Assembly (NCBI GenBank): GCA_036493475.1
Contig: DASXPS010000217.1
Coordinates: 1-64,000 of the forward strand
Origin: Sporichthyaceae bacterium
GTDB taxonomy: Bacteria; Actinomycetota; Actinomycetes; Sporichthyales; Sporichthyaceae
Length of the DNA: 64,000 nucleotides
Direction of reading: 5' to 3'
Positions 41,377 to 50,774 of this stretch are shown piece by piece. Below the pieces are notes generated by a model. The model searched no databases, had not been told where the DNA came from, and saw only the letters and a program-made list of their open reading frames with translations. The first letter of the stretch is position 1. Each line of letters starts with the position of its first letter. The position numbers and the translations under genes are program-made.

Positions 41377-42405
41377 TCATCTTCCGGTGGGGAGGGGGAT
41401 GCGCCGGACGATGTCGGCGACCACCGCGCCGGCGGTGCGCCGCGCGATCTGCGCCTCGGCGGTGGTGAGTAGTCGGTGCGCGAGCACCGACTGGGCCAGG
41501 GCCTGGATGTCGTCGGGCAGTACGAAGTCGCGGCCGTCCAGGGCTGCCGTGGCGCGACCGGCGCGGATCAGTTGCAGGGTGGCCCGCGGGGAGGCGCCCA
41601 GACGCAGTTCCGGACTGGTTCGGGTGGCCGCGACGATGTCGATGGCGTACTGCTTGACGCTGGTCGAAACGTGGACCTCGCGCACGGCCCGGATAAGGCG
41701 GACCACCGTGTAGGCGTCAGCGACCGGAGTGAGCTGCTCCAGCGGTGAGCTCTGGCCGTGCCCCTCGATCATCTCCATCTCGGCGGCGGCGTCCGGGTAG
41801 CCCATGGAGACCCGGGCCATGAACCGGTCGCGCTGTGCCTCGGGCAGCGGATAGGTGCCCTCCATCTCGACCGGGTTCTGGGTGGCGACAACCATGAACG
41901 GGGCGGCCAACTCATAGGTCACGCCGTCCACGGTGACCTGGTTCTCCTCCATGCACTCCAGCAGCGCGGATTGGGTCTTGGGGGAAGCGCGGTTGATCTC
42001 ATCGCCGATGACGATGTTGGCGAAGATGGCGCCGGGCTTGAACTCGAAGTCGCGCCTTTCCATGTTCCAGATGGACACCCCGGTGATGTCCGATGGCAGC
42101 AGATCCGGGGTGAACTGGATGCGCCGCACCGTGCAGTCGATCGACCGGGCCAGGGCCTTGGACAGCATGGTCTTGCCGACGCCCGGCACGTCCTCGACCA
42201 GCAGGTGTCCCTCGGCCAACAGCACGATCAACGCCAGCCGCACCGAGTCCCGCTTGCCGATGATGACCCGCTCCACCGCGGCCTGAATGCGGCCCGCCGT
42301 CTCGGTGATGGTGGGCCCGACCGTCACGCCGTAGTCACCCGCCGTCGCCTGCGCCGTGACGCTCGGCAGCGTGGCGCCGGGCCCGTCATAGGGGAAGGCG
42401 GTCAC
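41377..42405 (-). CDS. MoxR-family AAA+ ATPase
   Basis: This 342-aa ATPase has Walker [17 protein letters not shown], Walker [24 protein letters not shown] (the E and N are typical MoxR), sensor 1 [20 protein letters not shown] and a C-terminal lid. MoxR proteins act as chaperones that activate vWA/DUF58 partners. GTG 42405 has GGAGG 5-6 nt upstream. It leads the operon and is divergent from mraZ across 225 bp. Confidence 0.95.
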   Translation of the reverse strand: MTAFPYDGPGATLPSVTAQATAGDYGVTVGPTITETAGRIQAAVERVIIGKRDSVRLALIVLLAEGHLLVEDVPGVGKTMLSKALARSIDCTVRRIQFTPDLLPSDITGVSIWNMERRDFEFKPGAIFANIVIGDEINRASPKTQSALLECMEENQVTVDGVTYELAAPFMVVATQNPVEMEGTYPLPEAQRDRFMARVSMGYPDAAAEMEMIEGHGQSSPLEQLTPVADAYTVVRLIRAVREVHVSTSVKQYAIDIVAATRTSPELRLGASPRATLQLIRAGRATAALDGRDFVLPDDIQALAQSVLAHRLLTTAEAQIARRTAGAVVADIVRRIPLPTGR

Positions 42406-42554
42406 GCGTCCTCCAGGGTCGGGCGGCTACTGCACGGTGAGGCGATGGGGGAGGGTACTCGACCATTCTCTACCGCGACTGCGCACACCGGCAGCGTCCT
42501 GGTGCGGTCGGTGGACGGGACTGCCCCGGATGGGTGGAGACATGCCGTTGCGCA

Positions 42555-42599
42555 TTGACCGCGGTGGGGCAAAGTGGAGTACGGTGGGGCCTGGTGGAG
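42555..42599 (+). promoter_or_regulatory. mraZ promoter with four MraZ operator boxes
   Basis: GTGGGG, GTGGAG, GTGGGG and GTGGAG start at 42564, 42574, 42584 and 42594, an exact 10-bp period, as expected for a MraZ ring binding tandem TGGGN/TGGAG repeats. TTGACC (42555-42560) and TACGGT (42580-42585; 19-bp spacer) may be the core promoter, with the boxes covering the -10. MraZ would then repress its own operon, as in other bacteria. Confidence 0.85.
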
Positions 42600-42630
42600 C
42601 GATTAGGGCTCTACTGGCGGAGGAGGGGCC

Positions 42631-43062
42631 ATGTTTCTGGGCACCCACACCCCGCGGCTGGACGAAAAAGGCCGACTGATCCTTCCGGCGAAATTCCGGG
42701 ACGAGCTCGCGGAGGGACTCGTGATCACCAAGGGTCAGGAACGGTGCCTGTACATCTGGCCGATCGCCGAGTTCGCCCGGATCGCCGATTCCCTGCGGAC
42801 CGCCCCGGTCACCCAGAAGGGGCCGCGTGACTTCATGCGCGTGCTCTACGCCGGCGCCTCGGACGAGGTCCCGGACAAGCAGGGGCGGGTCACGGTACCG
42901 CCGGCGTTGCGCGCCTATGCCGGGCTGGACCGGGACTGCGTGGTGATCGGGGCCAACTCGCGGGTCGAGGTGTGGGACGCCGCGGCATGGGAGTCCTACC
43001 TGACCGCGCAGGAGCAGGCCTTCGCCGACCTCTCCGAGGAGGTGCTGCCTGGACTGATGTAG
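42631..43062 (+). CDS. mraZ: MraZ transcriptional regulator
   Basis: This 143-aa protein has two SpoVT/AbrB-like (MraZ) domains, the first from [24 protein letters not shown] and the second with [18 protein letters not shown]. It forms rings that bind repeated boxes upstream of its own gene and controls the division cluster. ATG 42631 has GGAGGAGG upstream. Downstream is a 177-bp gap before rsmH with one hairpin. Confidence 0.97.
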   Translation: MFLGTHTPRLDEKGRLILPAKFRDELAEGLVITKGQERCLYIWPIAEFARIADSLRTAPVTQKGPRDFMRVLYAGASDEVPDKQGRVTVPPALRAYAGLDRDCVVIGANSRVEVWDAAAWESYLTAQEQAFADLSEEVLPGLM

Positions 43063-43072
43063 CGCGGCGGCG

Positions 43073-43090
43073 GATCGCGACCGTGCGATC
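43073..43090 (+). terminator. Hairpin after mraZ
   Basis: GATCGC (43073-43078) pairs with GCGATC (43085-43090) over a 6-nt loop, 11 bp after the mraZ stop. Without a U tract it may be only an attenuating structure in the mraZ-rsmH gap. No other structured element was recognised in 43091-43239. Confidence 0.35.
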
Positions 43091-43239
43091 AGGTCTCCCC
43101 CCGCTCGAGCTTCGCCGACTCACTTCCCCGGAGCCGGCCTAGCGAGCGGGCGGGGACCTGAATGCACGGCCGATTGAAGCCCGCTGAGGGAGCGCAACGA
43201 CCGAACACGGGACAGTCCGCGGGGCGGGAGGTGACAACG

Positions 43240-44223
43240 ATGACGGGTCCGGCCCACGGCCATGTCCCGGTGATGCGCGAGCGCGTGCTGGCCGTGCTCG
43301 AACCGGCGCTGGACCGCGCGGATGCGGTCGTCGTCGATGCCACCGTCGGGGCCGGTGGACACAGCGAGGCCATGCTCACCCGCTATCCCCGGGTGCGATT
43401 GGTGGGCCTGGACCGCGACCCGTTCGCGTTGGAGCGGGCCGCGGCCCGGTTGGCCCCGTTCGGGGACCGGGTGCACCTCACCCACGCCGTCTACGACCGA
43501 CTGCCCGACGTGCTCGGTGCACTCGGCGTGGACCGGGTCCACGGGGTGCTGTTCGACCTGGGCGTGTCCTCCATGCAGCTCGACGAGGCCGACCGCGGCT
43601 TCGCCTACGCCCGGGACACCCCGCTGGACATGCGGATGGATCCGACCACCGGGCTCACCGCCGCCGATGTGCTCAACACCTACTCCACGCCGGAGCTGAC
43701 CCGGCTGATGCGCGAGTACGGCGAGGAGCGGTTTGCCCGGCGCATTGCCGAGGCGATCGTGTCCGGCCGGGCGCAGGAGCCGTTCCGTGGCTCCGCCCGG
43801 TTGGTGGAGCTGATCCGGGCGGCGGTACCCGCCCCCGCTCGGCGCACCGGTGGCAACCCCGCGAAGCGGACGTTCCAGGCCCTGCGCATCGAGGTGAACG
43901 GTGAGTTGGCCGCGTTGGCCCGGGCGTTGCCCGCCGCCATCGAGGCGGCGGCACCGCGCCCGGCGGAGGCGGTCTCGGGCGGACGGATCGTCGTGTTGTC
44001 CTACCACTCCCTGGAGGACCGGGTGGTCAAGCGGGTGTTCGCGGCCGGTGCCACCTCCACCGCGCCGGTGGGGTTTCCCGTCGAGTTGCCCGAACACGCG
44101 CCTTTGCTCCGCCTCATCGGCCGCGGTGAGACGCCCGATGCCGCGGAGGTGGCGGCGAACCCGCGGGCCGCCTCGGCCCGGCTGCGGGCCGCGGAGAAAC
44201 TGCGGGAAGCCCGGTGCGCGTGA
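43240..44223 (+). CDS. rsmH: 16S rRNA (cytosine1402-N4)-methyltransferase
   Basis: This 327-aa protein (MraW) has [13 protein letters not shown], the SAM motif [37 protein letters not shown] and the C-terminal [14 protein letters not shown]. It methylates C1402 of 16S rRNA with SAM. ATG 43240 has GGGAGG 8-9 nt upstream; GTG 43231 and further upstream starts are possible but extend into non-conserved sequence. The stop TGA is shared with the next start (TGATG). Confidence 0.95.
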   Translation: MTGPAHGHVPVMRERVLAVLEPALDRADAVVVDATVGAGGHSEAMLTRYPRVRLVGLDRDPFALERAAARLAPFGDRVHLTHAVYDRLPDVLGALGVDRVHGVLFDLGVSSMQLDEADRGFAYARDTPLDMRMDPTTGLTAADVLNTYSTPELTRLMREYGEERFARRIAEAIVSGRAQEPFRGSARLVELIRAAVPAPARRTGGNPAKRTFQALRIEVNGELAALARALPAAIEAAAPRPAEAVSGGRIVVLSYHSLEDRVVKRVFAAGATSTAPVGFPVELPEHAPLLRLIGRGETPDAAEVAANPRAASARLRAAEKLREARCA

Positions 44224-45032
44224 TGCGGCGTGGTAACGGCAGCGTGCTGAGCATGCCGCCCCGTTCGCGGCCGACGATTCCGCTGCCCGCTCCGCTCGCG
44301 GCCAGAGCCCGCAGCCGCGCGGACGCTGCGGCGGCGGAACCCGCATCGGCCGAGGGCAAACCCGGCCGGGCCTCCTTCGTGCTGCTGATCGTGCTGCTGC
44401 TCAGCGTCGGGTTGGCCGCGTTGCTCGGGGTGAATACCGCGCTGGCGCAGAGTTCGTTCACCGTCAGCCGGCTGCAGAAGCGCGTCGCCGACCTCGATGA
44501 CCAATCCGCGTCACTGCAGGAGAAATTGGCCCGCTCCAGCTCGCCGGATGCCCTCGCGTCCGATGCCCGCAAGCTCGGCATGGTGCCCGCGGTCAGCCTC
44601 GGATACGTCCAGCTGGCCGACGGCTCGATCAGTGGGCACGCCTCGGTGGCGGGCGGCGCTGCGGTGCCGCTGACCCCGGAACAGGCTGCGGCGGCGGCCG
44701 CCGCCCAGGAGCGGGCCGCGGAGAAGGCGGCGCAGGACCAGATCGAGGCGGAGGCCAAGGCACAGGCCGCGGCCGAGGCGGCGGCCGAGGCAGCGCGGCA
44801 GAAGGCTGCCGAGCAGGAGCGGCAACGGGCCGCCGCGGAGGCCAAGCGCTGGCAGCAGAAACTCGCCAACCAGGACAAGGGCGGGGCGCGCAGTGGAGGG
44901 GAGACCGTGGTGGCCCCGCCGCCGGATGCGACCGCGGTCAATGCGCCCCCCGCCCCGCCGGCACCGGCTCCGGCCAAGGCCCAGCCCACCGAGACCAAAC
45001 CCACCGCGACGAAGCAGAGGCCGCCACGATGA
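44223..45032 (+). CDS. ftsL: FtsL-like septation protein with long Ala-rich extension
   Basis: This 269-aa protein occupies the ftsL position. It has a cytoplasmic tail of about 45 residues, one membrane helix (about 52-74: SFVLLIVLLLSVGLAALLGV), a leucine-zipper-like coiled coil (SSFTVSRLQKRVADLDDQSASL) and the ARKLGMVPA segment common to FtsL/FtsB proteins. Beyond residue about 148 it carries an Ala/Glu/Gln-rich helix and a Pro-rich tail of more than 100 residues; FtsL usually ends near 120-130. ATG 44223 (or GTG 44220) couples it to rsmH; its stop overlaps ftsI (ATGA). Confidence 0.8.
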   Translation: MRRGNGSVLSMPPRSRPTIPLPAPLAARARSRADAAAAEPASAEGKPGRASFVLLIVLLLSVGLAALLGVNTALAQSSFTVSRLQKRVADLDDQSASLQEKLARSSSPDALASDARKLGMVPAVSLGYVQLADGSISGHASVAGGAAVPLTPEQAAAAAAAQERAAEKAAQDQIEAEAKAQAAAEAAAEAARQKAAEQERQRAAAEAKRWQQKLANQDKGGARSGGETVVAPPPDATAVNAPPAPPAPAPAKAQPTETKPTATKQRPPR

Positions 45033-46849
45033 CCGCTCGCCGTCCGGCACCGTCGCGTCGACCGGCACCGTCGCGGCGACCGGCCCGCCGTCCGCAGCGA
45101 CCCCGGGTGCGGGCCCGCTTGGGCGATCCGGCGCGCCGCCTGGGCGTGGCCGCCGGTCTGCTCGGCATGGTCGTCGCGTTGTTGGTGGGCCGGTTGATCC
45201 AGGTGCAGGGCCTGCAGGGGGAGAGCTACGCCGCGGTTGCGCAGAGCGAACGGCTGCGCACCATCGACATCCCGGCCACTCGGGGGGAGATCACCGATCG
45301 CGACGGTGAGGTGCTGGCGCGCAGTGTGGAGGCCCGCACGGTCACCGCCGATCCCCATCTGATCGCCGATCCGGCCGCGTATGCGCACCTGCTGTCCCCG
45401 CAGCTCGGGGTGGACGAGACCACGTTGGCCACCCGCATGGCCGACCGGACCAAGCGCTACGTGGTGCTGGCCCGCGGCGTCGATCCGATGGCATGGCGGC
45501 AGATAGCGGCCACCATCGACCCCGGTACCGGCAAGCCGATCAGCGGGGTGTTCGCGGAGACCACCAGCAAACGGATCTACCCGGCCGACACGTTGGCCGC
45601 CAACGTGCTCGGCTTCGTGAACTCCACCGGCGTCGGTGCCGGCGGGATCGAGCACGAGTTCGACGACGTTCTGGCCGGCGTCGCCGGCAAGCAGACCTAC
45701 GAACGGGACAGCCGCGGCGGTCGCATCGCCACCGCGGGCGGGCGGATCACCGAGCCGATCCCCGGCAACGATCTGCAGTTGACCATCGACCGCGACATCC
45801 AATGGGTGGCGCAGCGGGCCATCGCCTCGCAGGTGCGTCGCACCAAGGCGGACAGCGGCACGGTGATCGTGCAGGACGTGCACACCGGCGAGATTCTGGC
45901 CATGGCTACCGCCCCGACCTTCGACCCGAACAACCCCGGCGCCTCCCCGCCCGAGGACCGCGGCAACCGGGCGGTGTCCCAGGTCTACGAGCCCGGCTCC
46001 ATCGGCAAGGCCATCACCATGTCTGCGCTGCTCGACTCCGGCTCGGCCACCCCGGACACCAAGATTCGCATTCCCGGCACGTTGGCGCGGGCCGGGCACA
46101 CCCTGCACGACGACGTCGACCACGGCCTGTGGCGGCTGACGTTGTCCGGGGTGATGGCCAAGTCCTCGAACATCGGCACCGTGCTGGCCACGGACACGAT
46201 GGGCATCTCAACGCTCTACAAGTACATGAAGGCCTTCGGCGTCGGCGAGCAGAGCGGATTGGGATTTCCCGGCGAGAGCCGCGGCATCCTGGCCGACGTC
46301 GGCGATTGGTCGGGCACGCAGAAGTACACGGTGCCGTTCGGTCAGGGCTACGCGGTGAATACCGTGCAGGTCGCGAGCATCTACCAGACCATCGCCAATG
46401 GTGGGGTACGAATCGCGCCGCGGCTGATCAAGTCGTGGACCGATTCCACCGGGCTCAAGCACGTACCGGAGGCCTCGGCCACCAGCCGGGTGGTCAGCGC
46501 GGCGACCGCGCAGGAGGTCACCCGGATGTTGGAGGCGGTGGTGCACTCCGGCGGTACCGCCCCGGACGTGAAGGTGCCCGGCTACCGGGTGGCGGGCAAG
46601 ACCGGTACCGCGCAGTTCGCCGACCCCAAGTGCGGTTGTTACCGCGGTTACACCGCCTCGTTCGCCGGCTTCGCACCCGCCGACAATCCGGAGGTTGTGG
46701 TCTCGGTGACGCTGCAGCGACCCGCCAAGGGTCACTTCGGTGGCGAGCTGGGTGGTCCGGTGTTCATGCGCACCGTAACCTTCGCGCTGCAGGCGCTGGG
46801 CATCCGTCCGACGGGTGTCCGGTGGGCCCCGGTGACGATCGACTGGTGA
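45029..46849 (+). CDS. ftsI: Septal peptidoglycan D,D-transpeptidase (PBP3 / FtsI)
   Basis: This 606-aa protein has a basic cytoplasmic tail of Arg/Pro repeats, one membrane helix (about 37-58), a PBP dimer-type domain, and a transpeptidase domain with the motifs SIGK (S-x-x-K), SSN (S-x-N) and KTGT. The catalytic Ser is in YEPGSIGKAIT. It makes 4-3 crosslinks at the septum with FtsW. It overlaps the ftsL stop. Only 14 bp after its stop lies the end of the antisense GDPD gene. Confidence 0.96.
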   Translation: MTARRPAPSRRPAPSRRPARRPQRPRVRARLGDPARRLGVAAGLLGMVVALLVGRLIQVQGLQGESYAAVAQSERLRTIDIPATRGEITDRDGEVLARSVEARTVTADPHLIADPAAYAHLLSPQLGVDETTLATRMADRTKRYVVLARGVDPMAWRQIAATIDPGTGKPISGVFAETTSKRIYPADTLAANVLGFVNSTGVGAGGIEHEFDDVLAGVAGKQTYERDSRGGRIATAGGRITEPIPGNDLQLTIDRDIQWVAQRAIASQVRRTKADSGTVIVQDVHTGEILAMATAPTFDPNNPGASPPEDRGNRAVSQVYEPGSIGKAITMSALLDSGSATPDTKIRIPGTLARAGHTLHDDVDHGLWRLTLSGVMAKSSNIGTVLATDTMGISTLYKYMKAFGVGEQSGLGFPGESRGILADVGDWSGTQKYTVPFGQGYAVNTVQVASIYQTIANGGVRIAPRLIKSWTDSTGLKHVPEASATSRVVSAATAQEVTRMLEAVVHSGGTAPDVKVPGYRVAGKTGTAQFADPKCGCYRGYTASFAGFAPADNPEVVVSVTLQRPAKGHFGGELGGPVFMRTVTFALQALGIRPTGVRWAPVTIDW

Positions 46850-46863
46850 GTGCTGACGCTACG

Positions 46864-47718
46864 TCAGCGCAGCACGGCCAGCGCGTTGGGCAGGTTGTTG
46901 GTGAGGAAGCCGTCCACGCCCAGGGATTTGACCTGCTCCACGTTGAGCGGGCGCGAGTCCACCGGGTACACCGCCTGACCACGGGCTTGCGCGGCGCGCA
47001 CCAGTGCCGCGGTCACCGGGGTGTTGAACGGCACCAGAGTCGCGTAGTTCGACGCCCAGCCCTGGGCAGCGTATTTGTTGTTGAAGATCAGCCCGATATT
47101 CGCCGCACCGGCCGCTTGCAATTCGGCGAGGGAGTCCTGCTGGTCGCTGAAGAAGGTGACGTGGTCGCCGCGGTTCAGGCCGTACTTGTTGACGGCCTTC
47201 ATGTATTGGGCGGCCAGGTGGTGTCCGCCGACGGTCTTGACGTGGATGAAGACCCGCTTGCCGGCATCCCGCACCGGTTTCAGCGCGTCGAAAAGGTTCG
47301 GCGCGACCGCGCCGTTCGCCGTGTGGCACTTGCGGTACTGGGCGTAGGTGATCTTGTTCACGTTGCCCTTGCAGTCCACCGTGTTCAGCGCCAGGTCCGT
47401 GTCGTGCAGCACCACCAGTTGGTGGTCTTTCGTTTCCTGCACGTCGAATTCGACGGCGTCGGCCCCGTCTTTGAAGGCTGCGGCCAACGCGGCCGGCGTG
47501 TTCGGGGTGGCCACCGTGACGTCGCCGCGGTGGGCCACGATCTCGGTGGAGAAGCCAACCCACCCGGTGGGCAGGGGCAGTGCCAGAGTGACCGCACTGG
47601 CCGCCGTCGCCGGAGGTGCCGCGGCGGGCATTGGGGCGCCCGCACGGGCCCCGGGCACACTAATGCTGAATACACTCACAGAAATTGCGGCCAACAATCC
47701 GACCCGGCGCCACACCAT
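46864..47718 (-). CDS. Secreted glycerophosphodiester phosphodiesterase family protein
   Basis: This 284-aa protein has a signal peptide (MVWRRVGLLAAISVSVFSIS, cut near ARAGA) and a GDPD TIM-barrel with AHRG, EFDVQETKDHQLVVLHDTDL and a C-terminal GVDGFLTNNLPNALAVL. It would cleave glycerophosphodiesters to sn-glycerol 3-phosphate outside the cell. ATG 47718 is preferred because the signal peptide starts there; GTG 47811 would add 31 polar residues. It is antisense to and interrupts the mur-fts cluster between ftsI and murE, which is not the usual actinobacterial arrangement. Its codon use looks less GC-biased (more Asn, Lys) than neighbours. Confidence 0.88.
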   Translation of the reverse strand: MVWRRVGLLAAISVSVFSISVPGARAGAPMPAAAPPATAASAVTLALPLPTGWVGFSTEIVAHRGDVTVATPNTPAALAAAFKDGADAVEFDVQETKDHQLVVLHDTDLALNTVDCKGNVNKITYAQYRKCHTANGAVAPNLFDALKPVRDAGKRVFIHVKTVGGHHLAAQYMKAVNKYGLNRGDHVTFFSDQQDSLAELQAAGAANIGLIFNNKYAAQGWASNYATLVPFNTPVTAALVRAAQARGQAVYPVDSRPLNVEQVKSLGVDGFLTNNLPNALAVLR

Positions 47719-47740
47719 GCTGAATTGCCCCCGCGAATTC

Positions 47741-47791
47741 CGAACGCCAATGGCGTTCGCAAGATCAATGAATTGACTGCTTTGATTGATC
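47741..47791. promoter_or_regulatory. AT-richer palindromic control region between the GDPD gene and murE
   Basis: A perfect palindrome CGAACGCC-AAT-GGCGTTCG (47741-47759) lies 22 bp upstream of the GDPD ATG. Next to it GATCAAT (47763-47769) and ATTGATC (47785-47791) form a second inverted pair. The stretch 47741-47800 is clearly less GC-rich than the rest of the window. These look like operator sites for the GDPD gene, the murE promoter, or both; no regulator can be named. Confidence 0.5.
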
Positions 47792-47866
47792 GCGTGGTGT
47801 GCGGGTTTCACGTCAATCGGATGGTTTCTCGCTCAGCCGGACGGCTGAGTTCCGATGCCGACCGGA

Positions 47867-47872
47867 TAGCCT
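47867..47872 (+). promoter_or_regulatory. -10 box of murE, leaderless
   Basis: TAGCCT lies 8 nt before GTG 47881 with no Shine-Dalgarno. It gives murE and the downstream mur-fts genes their own start after the interruption by the GDPD gene. Confidence 0.5.
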
Positions 47873-47880
47873 GATCGGTC

Positions 47881-49392
47881 GTGACCCCACCCCCGTTGCG
47901 CCCCGGTACGACCACGCCCGTGGCGCTGTCGGAGTTGGCGGAGTTGTTGGCGCTGCCCGCGCCCCCCGGCGCGGACGTGGCGATCACCGGGATCACCCAC
48001 GACTCCCGCCAGGTCCGCCCCGGTGACCTGTACGCGGCGATGCTCGGGGCGAACGTGCACGGCGCGAGCTTCGCCACCCAGGCCGCGTCGGCCGGCGCGG
48101 TCGCGATCCTCACCGACCCACTGGGCCGGGATCGCTCGAGCGCGGCCGGCCTACCCGTGCTGGCGGTGCCCGACGCGCGCGCGGTACTCGGTCGGTTGTC
48201 CGCGGAGATCTACGGCAACCCCGCGGCCGCGTTGTTGAGCCTGGGCGTCACCGGTACCAACGGCAAGACCACCACCGCGTTCCTGATGGAGTCCGGGCTG
48301 CGCGCGGCCGGGCACATCACCGGCTTGTTGGGCACGGTGGCCATCCGGATCGGAGAGGAGTCCATTCCGTCCGCGCGCACGACCCCGGAGGCCCCCGATC
48401 TGCACGCGTTGCTCGCGGTGATGCGGGAACGCGGCGCGGACTCCGTCTGCCTGGAGGTGTCCAGTCATGCATTGGACATGCACCGCGTGGACGGCGTGGT
48501 GTTCTCCGCCGCGTTGTTCACCAACCTCAGCCAGGACCACCTGGACTACCACTTCACCCTCGAGGCGTACTTCCAGGCAAAGGCTCTGCTGTTCCGCCCG
48601 GAGCACACGCACTGCGGTGTGATCAATCTCGACGACGAGCACGGCGTCCGGCTGGTCGGACTCAGCGCAGTCCCGGTGCTGACCTACTCCGCCGCCGGCC
48701 GGGCGGAGGCCGACTGGCGGGCCACCGAGGTCGTCGCCGAACCGGGCGGTTCCCGCTTCGTGCTGCAGGGGCCGGACGGAGCCGGCGGCGAGGGCTGGGT
48801 GGGGCTGCCCGGCGCGTTCAACGTGGCCAACGCGGTCGGCGCCACGGTTGCGCTGGTCGCCGCCGGGGTGCCGTTGGACGAGGCGCTGACCGGAGTGGCG
48901 GCTTGCCCCGGCGTGCCCGGTCGGATGGAACGGGTGGATGTCGGTCAGCCCTTCCTCGCGGTTGTCGACTATGCGCACACCCCCGACGCGGTGGACACGC
49001 TGCTGACCGCCTTGCGTCCGGTCACCGCGGGGCAATTGATCATCGTGCTGGGGGCCGGCGGGGACCGGGACCGCAGCAAGCGACCGCTGATGGGCGCGGC
49101 CGCGGCGCGTGGCGCGGATGTGGTGGTGCTCACCGACGACAACCCACGCTCGGAGGATCCGCGGGAGATCCTGGCCGCGCTGCGGGCCGGCGCGGACGCG
49201 GTGCCCGCCCGGGCGCTGCACGTCGAGCACGATCGGGCGGCCGCGATCGCCCTGGCCGTCGACATGGCCGGCTTGGGTGACACCGTGGTGGTGGCCGGCA
49301 AGGGACACGAGCAGGGACAGGAGACCGCGGGGGTGGTGCGTCCGTTCGATGACCGCACCGTGCTCGCCGAGGTCATGCAGGCGGGCGAATGA
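47881..49392 (+). CDS. murE: UDP-N-acetylmuramoyl-tripeptide synthetase (diaminopimelate-adding)
   Basis: This 503-aa Mur ligase has the ATP loop GVTGTNGKTTTAF, ARTTPEAPDLHALL, the carbamylated-Lys region (FTLEAYFQAKALLF), and DDNPRSEDP, the motif that recognises diaminopimelate. It adds DAP (meso or LL cannot be told) to UDP-MurNAc-dipeptide. GTG 47881 follows a -10 box by 8 nt. The stop overlaps murF (ATGA). Confidence 0.96.
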   Translation: MTPPPLRPGTTTPVALSELAELLALPAPPGADVAITGITHDSRQVRPGDLYAAMLGANVHGASFATQAASAGAVAILTDPLGRDRSSAAGLPVLAVPDARAVLGRLSAEIYGNPAAALLSLGVTGTNGKTTTAFLMESGLRAAGHITGLLGTVAIRIGEESIPSARTTPEAPDLHALLAVMRERGADSVCLEVSSHALDMHRVDGVVFSAALFTNLSQDHLDYHFTLEAYFQAKALLFRPEHTHCGVINLDDEHGVRLVGLSAVPVLTYSAAGRAEADWRATEVVAEPGGSRFVLQGPDGAGGEGWVGLPGAFNVANAVGATVALVAAGVPLDEALTGVAACPGVPGRMERVDVGQPFLAVVDYAHTPDAVDTLLTALRPVTAGQLIIVLGAGGDRDRSKRPLMGAAAARGADVVVLTDDNPRSEDPREILAALRAGADAVPARALHVEHDRAAAIALAVDMAGLGDTVVVAGKGHEQGQETAGVVRPFDDRTVLAEVMQAGE

Positions 49393-50774
49393 TTCCGCTG
49401 CGGCTGGGCGAGATCGCCGCCGCGTGCGGCGGAGTGATCTGCGACGGCACAGAGGACCTCCTCGTCGACGGTCCGGCCGAGGTCGACTCCCGGTTGGTCA
49501 GCCCCGGCGGGTTGTTCGTCGCGGTGCCCGGCGAACGGGTGGACGGTCACGACTTCGCCGCCGCCGCGACGGCTGCCGGGGCCGCCGCGGTGCTGGCCAC
49601 CCGCCCCGTCGGGGTGCCCGCGGTGCTGGTCGCGGACACCGTGACGGCGTTGGGCCGACTGGCCGGGCTGGTGGTGCCCCGGTTGGCCGCCGAACACGAC
49701 TTGGTGGTGGTCGCCATCACCGGCTCCCAGGGCAAGACCTCAACCAAGGACCTGGTTGCCGCGGTGCTCGAGGCGCGCGGGCAGACCGTTGCCGCGCCCG
49801 GCTCGTTCAACAACGAGATCGGCCTGCCACTGACCGCATTGCGCGCGACGCCGGCCACCCGGCACCTGGTGCTGGAGATGGGCGCCCGCGGCATCGGGCA
49901 CGTCCGCTATCTGTGCGAGATCGCCCCGCCGCGTATCGGCGTGGTGCTCAACGTGGGCGTGGCGCACGTCGGGGAGTTCGGCAGCCGGCAGAACATCGCG
50001 CTGGCCAAGGGCGAATTGGTGGAGGCGCTGCCCGCGCACGGCGCGGCGGTGCTCAACGCCGATGATCCGCTGGTGGCGGGCATGGCGCCGCGGACCAGGG
50101 CGCGCGTGGTCACCTTCGGGCTGCGCGGCGCGCAGGTGACCGCCGCGGACGTCACGCTGGACGCGGGACGAGCCCGATTCGAGCTGGTCACCCCGGCCGG
50201 GCGCGCCCCGGTGGCGCTGCAGCTGCACGGTGCGCACCAGGTCGGCAATGCGCTGGCGGCGGCCGCGGTGGGCCACGAGGCGGGCATGACCGCCGAGGAG
50301 ATCTCCACCGCGCTGGGTGCGGCCGGCCCGCGCAGCCGGTGGCGGATGGAGGTCAGCACCCGCGCCGACGGGCTCACCGTGGTCAACGACGCGTACAACG
50401 CGAACCCGGACTCGATGCGGGCGGCGCTGGCCGCGACGGTGGCCATTGCGGGGGATCGGCGGCGCTGGGCGGTGCTCGGTGAGATGCGTGAACTCGGCGA
50501 GTCCTCCGCCGCAGAACACGAAGCACTGGGCAGGCTGGTTGCGGACATGGACATCTCGCGGCTGCTCGTGGTCGGCGAGGGGGCACGGGCGACCCTCGCC
50601 GGGGCGCAGCGTGCCCGAACGTGGGCGCACGAACCGGCATTCGCGCCCGATGCGGAGGCCGCGCTCGCGATACTGCGTGCGGAGTTGCGCACGACCGACG
50701 TGGTGTTGGTGAAGGCATCCCGGGCGGTCGGCCTGGAACGCATCGCCGCCGGGCTGCTGGAGGAGGGGACTTGA
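49389..50774 (+). CDS. murF: UDP-N-acetylmuramoyl-tripeptide--D-alanyl-D-alanine ligase
   Basis: This 461-aa ligase has the ATP loop [13 protein letters not shown] (Gln in place of the usual Asn), [22 protein letters not shown], a central [12 protein letters not shown] and the C-terminal [17 protein letters not shown]. It adds D-Ala-D-Ala to the UDP-MurNAc-tripeptide. Length is normal. Its stop shares bases with the TTG start of mraY. Confidence 0.96.
   Translation: MIPLRLGEIAAACGGVICDGTEDLLVDGPAEVDSRLVSPGGLFVAVPGERVDGHDFAAAATAAGAAAVLATRPVGVPAVLVADTVTALGRLAGLVVPRLAAEHDLVVVAITGSQGKTSTKDLVAAVLEARGQTVAAPGSFNNEIGLPLTALRATPATRHLVLEMGARGIGHVRYLCEIAPPRIGVVLNVGVAHVGEFGSRQNIALAKGELVEALPAHGAAVLNADDPLVAGMAPRTRARVVTFGLRGAQVTAADVTLDAGRARFELVTPAGRAPVALQLHGAHQVGNALAAAAVGHEAGMTAEEISTALGAAGPRSRWRMEVSTRADGLTVVNDAYNANPDSMRAALAATVAIAGDRRRWAVLGEMRELGESSAAEHEALGRLVADMDISRLLVVGEGARATLAGAQRARTWAHEPAFAPDAEAALAILRAELRTTDVVLVKASRAVGLERIAAGLLEEGT

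Noticed and set aside
43105-43145. GTGAGTCGGCGAAGC-like sequence between mraZ and rsmH as a repeat copy
   Set aside because: The resemblance to the ATGAGCGAGC repeat does not extend beyond a few GAGC words.
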